From NCBI GenBank assembly GCA_902791885.1, contig CADAXO010000011.1, positions 1 to 25,923 of the forward strand: DNA of 25,923 bases, read 5' to 3'. Origin of the DNA: Oscillospiraceae bacterium (lineage in GTDB: Bacteria > Bacillota_A > Clostridia > Saccharofermentanales > Saccharofermentanaceae). Position numbers and translations under genes: made by a program. Shown here one piece after another: positions 1-5,583 of this stretch (position 1 is the stretch's first letter; the number at the start of each line of letters is the position of its first letter). The notes under the pieces were generated by a model. It ran no database searches. It was not told where the DNA came from and worked only from the letters and a program-made list of their open reading frames with translations.

Positions 1-282
1 TTCGGATTCGTTGCGATGGAAGGCAGCAACATCTGTGCCGTCGCATTTTCGTCGGCTGTGAGTGATAAGGAAGTCGACATCGGCGTCGAGACTTACGAAG
101 AATACCGAAAGAACGGACTCGCCGCAGCTCTTGCGCAGAGCATGTGCGCGGAGATAACAAAGAGCGGAAGAAAGCCTGTATGGGCGCACGCCGAAGGAAA
201 CATCGGTTCCGGATGCACCGCGCTTAAGTGCGGCTTCAGGGAAGAAAGAAGAGCAACAACATGTCAGATAGACCTAAGTTAG
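1..282 (+). CDS. GNAT-family N-acetyltransferase, C-terminal part (5' end outside window)
   Basis: The reading frame is open to the left edge, so only the last 93 residues are present. They match the C-terminal half of a GNAT fold: a beta strand (EVDIGVETYEEYR), then an acetyl-CoA-binding loop and helix of the R-x-x-G-L-A-x-A type (YRKNGLAAALAQSM), and a final Trp/His/Gly stretch ending in ALKCGFREE, typical of the last strand-helix of the family. The arrangement resembles the GNAT_acetyltran group (ZmaR/YoaP-like) more than RimI. The substrate cannot be told. It ends with TAG; a small in-register ORF starts inside its 3' end (ATG at 261). Family assignment is fairly secure; function beyond acyl-CoA-dependent acetylation is unknown. 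Confidence 0.75.
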   Translation, partial: FGFVAMEGSNICAVAFSSAVSDKEVDIGVETYEEYRKNGLAAALAQSMCAEITKSGRKPVWAHAEGNIGSGCTALKCGFREERRATTCQIDLS

Positions 283-404
283 ATACGAATTTGAGCGGTG
301 TGTGCTCAGAGAAGCACAGGGCTTTCTTCAAGACGCAGCTTCTTCGAGATAAGCGACACTTTGGCTGTATCATGAATATAGTTGAAACGGAATGGGTTGA
401 ATAA
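261..404 (+). CDS. possible small protein overlapping the GNAT gene end (47 aa)
   Basis: An ATG at 261 opens a 47-codon frame that overlaps the last 22 bases of the acetyltransferase and ends with TAA at 402-404. A purine-rich stretch (GGAAGAAAGAAGAG) lies 7-20 bases upstream and could act as a weak ribosome binding site. The product is basic in the middle (KTQLLRDKRH) and has no hydrophobic segment or recognisable motif. It may be a genuine translationally coupled small gene, a decayed remnant, or chance. The rest of 405-464 shows nothing recognisable. Confidence 0.25.
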   Translation: MSDRPKLDTNLSGVCSEKHRAFFKTQLLRDKRHFGCIMNIVETEWVE

Positions 405-464
405 TTAAGTAAATAATATTCATACATAATTCTAAAGCCAGGAAGGATACCATTGAATAAGAAG

Positions 465-1388
465 TTAATAACCACGCCGCTGCTGATCTCTCCCCACCCT
501 GCGCTTCATTTTAATCCCATTATAAGACATACAGAATTTCAGGCTGTAAAGCGCGCCGAACGAGAGGTCGGTCAGGTAATTGTTTCCGGAGAGCATTCTG
601 CTTAAGATCACCGCTGCGGCTAAGATCCCCGCGAGTACCGTAAGAAGCTTCGCGTGCTTATTAAGAGAAGGGAGCGCGAGCGAATACGCAGGGAAAATGA
701 TTATAAACAGGACCGCGTAAAGAGCGTGGCCGCTGACAAAACACCCCCGGTGAGAGGAAATAAGATCTGTAAGCGACATGAGAAGCCTGCTGCCTTTCGG
801 GAGCCTGTACCACGGCATAAAGCCCGCTGTGTTGCCTTCCGTAACAAGCCGCAGGTAGGACGGGCGGTCGATCATGCAGTTCAGATAATGCGCTATGAGG
901 AAGCCTATCGTGAATATCAGTATGAGCTTGATCAGAACCTTGGCCGTGTCCCTCTCACATCTGTTACCGTTTACAAAGAAGCCGAGCAGGAAGGCTGCAA
1001 TGAAGCACACTGCGCCCGCAAGAAAACTCCCCCACAACGTACCGGCAAGCGATGTAAACCTCCCCTCAAGAAGCGGGTCATTCAGGATCTTCGCCCCGCC
1101 CAAAGCCGCTGTCGAGCAGAACAGATACGTAAACACAACGCTGACAACAGCCCTGCGCGAAAAGCTTTTATACCTCGTCCACAGCTGACGGAAAAGCACT
1201 CCCAGGAAAAGCACACACGACGCGAAAAAGATAATGACTGTCGCAAAACCGATTATCCTGAAAGCAAGGCAGTCGCCTGTGTAGAGGGCCTCCGATACCT
1301 GAAGGTCAAAGAAGCTTCCCGCCGCTATTCCTATAACACATAAGATGATCAGAACCAGATAAAGTCCTGTTTTTGGTGTATTTCTCAT
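465..1388 (-). CDS. PAP2-superfamily membrane protein with degenerate active site
   Basis: 307 residues with about six or seven hydrophobic segments. The C-terminal half keeps the layout of PAP2 (type 2 phosphatidic acid phosphatase) proteins: motif 1 around DRP (R175, P176), motif 2 as VSGH (S219-H221, normally PSGH) and motif 3 as SR followed by D274. In motif 3 the histidine that normally acts as nucleophile is Asn270 (SRMLSGNNYLTD), and the Lys of motif 1 is Tyr168. The fold is therefore supported, but lipid phosphatase activity is doubtful. It could be a lipid-binding or regulatory derivative. The start ATG has only a weak GGGG ribosome binding site. It has its own promoter and a palindromic operator just upstream and no obvious terminator after it. 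Confidence 0.75.
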   Translation of the reverse strand: MRNTPKTGLYLVLIILCVIGIAAGSFFDLQVSEALYTGDCLAFRIIGFATVIIFFASCVLFLGVLFRQLWTRYKSFSRRAVVSVVFTYLFCSTAALGGAKILNDPLLEGRFTSLAGTLWGSFLAGAVCFIAAFLLGFFVNGNRCERDTAKVLIKLILIFTIGFLIAHYLNCMIDRPSYLRLVTEGNTAGFMPWYRLPKGSRLLMSLTDLISSHRGCFVSGHALYAVLFIIIFPAYSLALPSLNKHAKLLTVLAGILAAAVILSRMLSGNNYLTDLSFGALYSLKFCMSYNGIKMKRRVGRDQQRRGY

Positions 1389-1402
1389 AAGCCGCCCCTA
1401 TT

Positions 1403-1418
1403 ATTGAACGCGTTCAAT
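1403..1418. promoter_or_regulatory. 16-bp perfect palindrome, probable repressor operator of the PAP2-like gene
   Basis: ATTGAACGCGTTCAAT is a perfect 16-bp palindrome. It lies 2 bases downstream of the predicted -10 box of the PAP2-like gene, over the expected transcription start, the classic place for a repressor. The TTGAAC/GTTCAA arms look like TetR-family operators, but no TetR gene is in the window, so the regulator would be encoded elsewhere. Confidence 0.55.
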
Positions 1419-1420
1419 TT

Positions 1421-1449
1421 ATGATAGCAGGCGGGTTGTGTTTTTTCAA
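1421..1449 (-). promoter_or_regulatory. sigma-A type promoter of the PAP2-like gene
   Basis: On the minus strand TTGAAA (1449-1444, 5 of 6 matches to TTGACA) is followed after exactly 17 bases by TATCAT (1426-1421, 5 of 6 to TATAAT). Transcription would start near 1414, inside the palindrome, giving a short leader to the ATG at 1388. Confidence 0.65.
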
Positions 1450-1476
1450 CCGCGGCGGAAAATTACCCATCGAGGC

Positions 1477-1496
1477 TTTGTCGAAATTTGTCGAAA
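1477..1496 (+). promoter_or_regulatory. two tandem Spo0A-type boxes
   Basis: The 10-mer TTTGTCGAAA occurs twice head to tail (1477-1486 and 1487-1496). This is the established Spo0A box consensus TTTGTCRAA, and a 10-bp centre-to-centre direct repeat is how a Spo0A dimer occupies DNA. The site is 28 bp upstream of the -35 of the PAP2-like gene and about 55 bp upstream of the 5' arm of the toxin locus, so either could be the target. No spo0A gene is in the window. Confidence 0.55.
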
Positions 1497-1550
1497 ATTG
1501 TATTCATTTGGTAGGTGATTCAGTCTATTAATCTTGTTAGTCTGTTTATG

Positions 1551-1769
1551 GGTGTTACCCACGCGGATAGGCGGTTGGCCTCAGTTCTCTATTCATAGAG
1601 AAAGGAGGTGATGCACTTGAGTAGCTATGAAACTATTATAGTGATGCTAACGATTATTCTGATTGTTGTGAATCTACTCATTGAGTACATAAAAAAGTGA
1701 CCGCCCAATCACTTCACAATAGCGGTCACTTTGTTGACTAAACTGAGGTAACCGTCAGTGGGTAACACC
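1551..1769 (+). repeat. long-range inverted repeat enclosing the toxin gene (mRNA 5'-3' pairing arms)
   Basis: GGTGTTACCCAC (1551-1562) is perfectly complementary to GTGGGTAACACC (1758-1769). Inside it CCTCAGTT (1579-1586) is complementary to AACTGAGG (1741-1748), with further near-matching bases between (CGGTT/AACCG). A local hairpin CTCTAT/ATAGAG (1587-1600) sits directly before the ribosome binding site. Together they would fold the toxin mRNA into a closed structure with its two ends paired, as is known for type I toxin mRNAs. A small mobile element with terminal inverted repeats is the alternative reading. Confidence 0.55.
1617..1700 (+). CDS. putative holin-like type I toxin (27 aa)
   Basis: A 27-residue peptide beginning MSSYETIIVMLTII, then hydrophobic to a Lys-Lys end. 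The S-x-Y-E-T-x-x-x-M-L opening followed by one membrane helix is the hallmark of the Firmicutes 'putative holin-like toxin' (TxpA/BsrG-type) peptides, which insert in the inner membrane. The ribosome binding site AAAGGAGGTGAT (1601-1612) is nearly a full complement of the 16S tail. The TTG at 1617 has ideal spacing; an in-frame ATG at 1611 is too close to the site. The stop codon lies within the left arm of the hairpin 1694-1732. The peptide is shorter than many relatives, which read on through the hairpin. Confidence 0.65.
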   Translation: MSSYETIIVMLTIILIVVNLLIEYIKK

Positions 1770-1775
1770 TCTTAT
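1691..1775 (-). ncRNA. candidate antisense antitoxin RNA of the holin-like toxin
   Basis: A consensus TATAAT on the minus strand (1787-1782) would start an RNA near 1775 that runs leftward across the 3' part of the toxin transcript. It meets an 11-bp stem (1694-1704 with 1722-1732, core AAGTGACCGC) followed on the minus strand by six T residues (1696-1691), a strong intrinsic terminator. The RNA would be about 85 bases and overlap the toxin mRNA 3' end, the RatA/TxpA arrangement. No good -35 box is visible, so the promoter is only partly supported. Confidence 0.45.
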
Positions 1776-1846
1776 GTGTTCATTATACAACACGGACCAT
1801 TCTTCTACCATCAATAAAACTACCGATATCCCGCTGTTTTTATGTA

Positions 1847-2032
1847 TCACTTACGTTGTGCTTTGAGATACTTGTTTAATTCCATTCTCGCGAGCGTATC
1901 GGGACCCGTTAAATAAACGTGCAGGAACATAAAGGCAATGATTGCCGAGCAGCCGAACAGCAGTTCAGGATGCTTCCTCCTTACCGCCCATGCGATAAGG
2001 TCAATTGCGTTAAACCGAGCCCATCCACTCAA
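1847..2032 (-). CDS. doubtful small membrane peptide (61 codons, TTG start)
   Basis: A 61-codon frame with one hydrophobic segment (LLFGCSAIIAFMFLHVYL) and a basic end (KYLKAQRK). The only in-frame start near its 5' end is a TTG inside the T-run of the preceding terminator, with no ribosome binding site. The composition looks protein-like, yet the start does not. It may be a remnant or chance. Apart from this and the toxin's 3' elements, 1770-2033 holds nothing recognisable. Confidence 0.2.
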   Translation of the reverse strand: MSGWARFNAIDLIAWAVRRKHPELLFGCSAIIAFMFLHVYLTGPDTLARMELNKYLKAQRK

Positions 2033-2033
2033 A

Positions 2034-2091
2034 AATGACTACCTATTGGCCTCCGAAACGGGCCTATGGGTAGTCATTAGGGGTAGTCATT
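2034..2091 (-). terminator. intrinsic terminator of the XRE regulator gene, with a duplicated arm
   Basis: AATGACTACC (2034-2043) pairs with GGTAGTCATT (2069-2078), extended by a near-complementary TATTGGCC/GGCCTATG. On the minus strand the stem is followed by five T residues (2035-2031), after the XRE stop codon at 2115. A second copy of GGGTAGTCATT lies at 2081-2091, 13 bp from the first, so two alternative arms can pair with the same partner. Confidence 0.65.
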
Positions 2092-2114
2092 TTGTGCAGA
2101 AGTGAATTAATCCC

Positions 2115-3104
2115 TCACCTGTTCTTCGCTTCGTGAACTCCGCTGAGAACTACCGCGATCGCGCCGTAGAGCACACCTGCGACGGGCCAGATGATCCATG
2201 TGAAACCCCAGTTCATTGTAAGGAAGCTCCAGAGGAGGTATCCTGCCGTAACGGTCAGCCAGTAGGCAGGTGCAACGGCCTTGAGGACCACATTGCTCTT
2301 GGCGGTCTTGTTGTAATCGCCTTCCTGCAGAAGCTTCGAGAATCCGTCTTTGGTTATTCCTGCGTTAACGATCATGAAGCAGGCCACCGCGATACACATG
2401 AGCATCACGCCTACCATTGCGACAGTAAGATAATCCCCGTGACCGTCTACTATCGCGCTTGCAACTACTGCGATTACGCCAAGAAGGATGAGTACGGTTC
2501 CTGCAGTGATCGCTGTTACGAACTTATGCTGAAACTTCTCTGACTTGTCTTTTACCATACCGTCGACACCGTATTCAGTGTCGAAGATCTCCTTTTCGAG
2601 CCATTCCCACTTGGATGCTGCTATGCCCGCAGGGATGAAAAATACAAGTGAAGCCGCGATCAAAAGAAGAAGTATTACCGTTCCTACTCCGCCCGCGACG
2701 CTGTCTGTTATGCCGAACAGGCCCGCTTCTTTTGCCGCTTCCAGAAAAAGCAGAGGCACCGGGCACAGTGTCGACAGCAATACGCCGATCGCAATCTTCA
2801 CAGCGAACCTGCCGTTCTCATTAAGAAAAGCATTCGCCTCTTCCATGCTGACCCTGCGCATAGCCTTACCCGTGTCTTCCTGTGTCTCGCTTACGGGTCT
2901 TATTTCCTCTTCATCCTTAAGAAGATAATCAGTGCTTACTCCAAAGAGCTTGCTCATCTCAAGAATTCTCTGAAGGTCGGGAACGCTCTGTGCGCCTTCC
3001 CACTTACTTACCGACTGTCTTGAGACACCGAGCTTATCTGCGAGCTCCTCCTGTGACCAGCCGTTCTTTTTTCTCTCATCAATGATCTTATCCGCAAGTA
3101 TCAT
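2115..3104 (-). CDS. XRE-family helix-turn-helix regulator with C-terminal membrane domain
   Basis: 329 residues from the chosen ATG. Residues about 4-60 form a Cro/CI-type helix-turn-helix (WSQEELADKLGVSRQSVSKWE, then VPDLQRILEMSKLFGVSTDYLL). A short acidic linker follows, then five or six hydrophobic segments, so the DNA-binding head is probably tethered to the membrane. This layout is common in Clostridia. The frame is open 30 codons further upstream, but that stretch overlaps the promoter; the ATG at 3104 is preceded by AAAGGAG 11 bases away. It ends at a terminator hairpin and stands alone. The signal sensed by the membrane part is unknown. Matching 9-mers around its promoter suggest autoregulation. 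Confidence 0.85.
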   Translation of the reverse strand: MILADKIIDERKKNGWSQEELADKLGVSRQSVSKWEGAQSVPDLQRILEMSKLFGVSTDYLLKDEEEIRPVSETQEDTGKAMRRVSMEEANAFLNENGRFAVKIAIGVLLSTLCPVPLLFLEAAKEAGLFGITDSVAGGVGTVILLLLIAASLVFFIPAGIAASKWEWLEKEIFDTEYGVDGMVKDKSEKFQHKFVTAITAGTVLILLGVIAVVASAIVDGHGDYLTVAMVGVMLMCIAVACFMIVNAGITKDGFSKLLQEGDYNKTAKSNVVLKAVAPAYWLTVTAGYLLWSFLTMNWGFTWIIWPVAGVLYGAIAVVLSGVHEAKNR

Positions 3105-3155
3105 TTCCTTATCCACTCCTTTGCCGTAGTTTATGGTCCTACGATACCAACCACC

Positions 3156-3206
3156 CCGGTTGCACACCATAAAGCCGGCTTGTAAATGTGTCAACTGCCG
3201 GTTGCA
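3156..3206 (-). promoter_or_regulatory. promoter of the XRE gene bracketed by two identical 9-mers
   Basis: On the minus strand a perfect TTGACA (3194-3189) is followed after 17 bases by TATGGT (3171-3166, 4 of 6). The 9-mer CCGGTTGCA (plus-strand reading) occurs at 3156-3164, directly past the -10, and at 3198-3206, directly before the -35. A protein bound to both would clamp the promoter; the XRE protein itself is the natural candidate (inference). Confidence 0.55.
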
Positions 3207-3301
3207 ACTGCCGTTATCAGCATTATACGCCCCGCAGCAGATCCATTATCCCCTCATGTGTGCCGATGGAAATCCCCGGCAAAAAATCATATATTTTTAA
3301 C

Positions 3302-3550
3302 ATGTTTGGGGGCAACCAGCATAAAAGCGGCTTCCATATACCGAGGACACGTCTTGCCATGGAGAACGTCAAAGGTTTCTCGAACGCGGAGACGGTTTAT
3401 ATCCCGGCTTACGGTCCTAACACAACGCCCGATAACTGGTTCCTGAACCCTGTCGGACGCTCTGTTGTTTTCTCGGAGATCTACAAGCTCGCGTGCATGA
3501 AGAAGAACCAGGATTATAAGAAAGGTATATCCATATTCTCCGCAAGCTGA
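3302..3550 (+). pseudogene. orphan 3' gene fragment, unrecognised family
   Basis: A plus-strand frame of 82 codons whose sequence looks like a real protein C-terminus (for example VYIPAYGPNTTPDNWF and VGRSVVFSEIYKLA) and ends in TGA. No ribosome binding site precedes any ATG in it, and the same frame further upstream runs through the promoter of the XRE gene, where it does not look coding. I read it as the tail of a gene whose 5' part was lost by rearrangement. I do not recognise the family. Its stop and the stop of the Hpt gene lie in a shared small hairpin, GCTGAT-AAGG-ATCAGC (3546-3561). Confidence 0.4.
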
Positions 3551-3556
3551 TAAGGA

Positions 3557-3895
3557 TCAGCAGGCTTCGTCAAGAACGCTTTTCGCTCTGTAAAGCTCGT
3601 CCAGTAACGGTGTGTAGTCCGTGTCAGTTCGGGCGCGAAGAAGCTCCGTTATCTCACATATTGTCGTATACATAGGCTCGAGCGAGAGGTTGCCCAAGAT
3701 GCCCTTAAGCGCGTGTGCAGCCTCGAAAGCCTTGTCGTAGTCTTTTGCCCCGACACTCTCTTGCAGCATTGTAAAGTTCTTGTCCTGAAGAGCCTTCTCC
3801 ACGAGTGAAAGATAGAACTCCTCCATGCCCATGCAGCGCGCAAGTCCGCTTTCCGTATCAACACCTGATGACTTAAGAAGATCGATAGTAAGCAT
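3557..3895 (-). CDS. free-standing Hpt phosphotransfer protein
   Basis: 112 residues, all-helical in appearance, with the Hpt signature AHALKG; His61 is the predicted phosphorylated residue. Such proteins carry phosphate between the receiver of a hybrid kinase and a final response regulator. It is the last gene of a three-gene operon. Its ATG overlaps the stop of the upstream REC-GGDEF-EAL gene by one base (TGATG), so translation is probably coupled. The upstream hybrid kinase has no Hpt domain of its own, which makes this protein the likely missing relay step. No clear terminator follows. Confidence 0.88.
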   Translation of the reverse strand: MLTIDLLKSSGVDTESGLARCMGMEEFYLSLVEKALQDKNFTMLQESVGAKDYDKAFEAAHALKGILGNLSLEPMYTTICEITELLRARTDTDYTPLLDELYRAKSVLDEAC

Positions 3896-5583
3896 CAGCC
3901 CTGTCCTCCTTTCTCTATAAGAAACTTCTCGAATTCATTAGCCGGCAGAGGCTTCGAGAAGTAGTAGCCCTGAATTACGGAGCATCCCAGTTCCTTTATG
4001 GCGAGGTACTGCTCCTCGGTCTCAACGCCCTCCGCGATCACCGGTACGCCGAGGTAATCCGCGATGTCGACGACGATGCTGATCATCTTCGTGTTATGGC
4101 TCTTGGAGAAAGCGTTCTTGATGAAATACATGTCGAGTTTCAGTGCATCGAGCGGCAGTTCGGAGATCATGTTAAGCGACGAGTAGCCCGAGCCGAAGTC
4201 ATCCATCTCGATGAAGAAACCGTGCTCCTGAAGCTCGTTTACTACGCGTACGATCACGCTTGAATCCCTTACATACGCCGACTCAGTTATCTCGAGGTAG
4301 AGGTCCTTGGTAGTAAGTCCGTTCTCGCTTATGATGGCATCCAGCTTAGAGACGAGCGACGGGTCGTACATCTCCGCACGCGACAGGTTAACCGACACGG
4401 GTACAGACACACCGAGACGCTTCTGCCATTCCGCTATCTGCTTCGCGGCGCTGCTCCAGACACACTCGTCGAGCCTTGTAATGAGGCCGTTCTCCTCGAA
4501 CAAAGGAATAAACTTGCCGGGAGAGATCATGCCCATCTTCGGATGGAACCACCTTACGAGAGCCTCGGCACTTGAGAGCACCGGCTTGTCCCCCGTGATG
4601 TTGAACTTGGGCTGGTAGAACACCTGGAACTGCCCCTCTTCGATCGCAGCCGGGAACTCCTCCACAAGCTGCTCTGCAAATAATTCCGTCTCCAGAAGCC
4701 CCGCATCGAAAACGCTTACCGCGACAGAGTAGTTGTTGCGGATCTTGTCTGCGGCCATCTTGGCTCTGTCGAATCTGGACTGAATGTCGAGGTTCTTGTC
4801 GCAGTCGGGATAGACGCCGATACGGATCTTGACCGAAGCCGCGATATCGGTAACGGTATCATCGATCTGCTCGACGGTCTTCTGATAATCCTCATAATGA
4901 GGGCAGTAGACAAGGAACGTATCCGAAGTCATGCGGCAGACAAGGCAGTCCTCCGGCGGGAAGATATCCAGTAAACGGCCGGCCAGGATCTGAAGGATGT
5001 AATCGCCCACGGTCATGCCGAAACGCTGATTGATGATATGGAAATGATTGATGTCTATGCACAATGCATCCATGCTCATATCGGAATGATATTTATCCCA
5101 CTGCTCACCGTAACGGTAGAAATACTCAGTAGTGAATAATCCCGTAAGTTGATCGGTCGCCGTCGCGCTTATGGTCTGGCGGTCCTCCGACAGCTCGATC
5201 AGACGCTGTACACGCGCCTTGATAACATCAGGCTCCGGATAAGGCTTCGGGATGAAGTCCGCAGCACCCTTATGAAGGCTCTCGACCTCCGACTTATGGT
5301 CCGACGTAAGAACTATGACCGGGATGCTCTTAAGGTCAGGTTCTTCTTTAAGTTTGTTAAGAAGTTCCATGCCGGTTAGATTCGGCATTATAAGGTCCAG
5401 CAGGATAAGCGATATCGTGTTCCTGTTTGCCTTGATAAGCTCGTAAGCCTGCGCGCCGTCTTCAGCCTTGATGACGTCGTATTCATCCTTGAGGATACCT
5501 TCCAAGATCTCTCTGTTGATGAACTCGTCATCCGCTATAAGAATCTGTCTTCTTCCTGCACCTATTCTGTTATTTGCTTTCAT
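3895..5583 (-). CDS. response regulator: receiver, degenerate GGDEF and EAL (c-di-GMP phosphodiesterase)
   Basis: 562 residues in three parts. Residues 13-130 are a receiver with the acidic pair D19/D20, phospho-acceptor Asp63, Thr93/Ser94 and Lys113. Residues about 140-295 are a GGDEF fold whose signature is TSDTF (219-223), so it should not make c-di-GMP and may be a regulatory domain. Residues about 305-555 are an EAL domain with its catalytic set visible: E340-A-L, N399 in SVNLSR, E431 in LEITES, DDFGSGYSSL (461-470), K482, E518-G-V-E-T and Q538. It should hydrolyse c-di-GMP under control of receiver phosphorylation. Its ATG lies inside the end of the kinase gene (14-base overlap), and it overlaps the Hpt gene downstream. 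Confidence 0.92.
   Translation of the reverse strand: MKANNRIGAGRRQILIADDEFINREILEGILKDEYDVIKAEDGAQAYELIKANRNTISLILLDLIMPNLTGMELLNKLKEEPDLKSIPVIVLTSDHKSEVESLHKGAADFIPKPYPEPDVIKARVQRLIELSEDRQTISATATDQLTGLFTTEYFYRYGEQWDKYHSDMSMDALCIDINHFHIINQRFGMTVGDYILQILAGRLLDIFPPEDCLVCRMTSDTFLVYCPHYEDYQKTVEQIDDTVTDIAASVKIRIGVYPDCDKNLDIQSRFDRAKMAADKIRNNYSVAVSVFDAGLLETELFAEQLVEEFPAAIEEGQFQVFYQPKFNITGDKPVLSSAEALVRWFHPKMGMISPGKFIPLFEENGLITRLDECVWSSAAKQIAEWQKRLGVSVPVSVNLSRAEMYDPSLVSKLDAIISENGLTTKDLYLEITESAYVRDSSVIVRVVNELQEHGFFIEMDDFGSGYSSLNMISELPLDALKLDMYFIKNAFSKSHNTKMISIVVDIADYLGVPVIAEGVETEEQYLAIKELGCSVIQGYYFSKPLPANEFEKFLIEKGGQG

Noticed and set aside
236..475. 79-codon minus-strand frame
   Set aside because: Overlaps the acetyltransferase end and has no start signal or protein-like features beyond a hydrophobic stretch.
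654..1343. 229-codon plus-strand frame, highly basic
   Set aside because: Antisense to the PAP2-like gene; composition (Arg/Lys/Glu-rich) is what a mirrored membrane-protein gene gives.
3186..3446. Plus-strand frames starting at 3186/3188
   Set aside because: Their first part runs through the XRE promoter (TTGACA at 3194-3189); only the later part in the 3302 frame looks protein-like.
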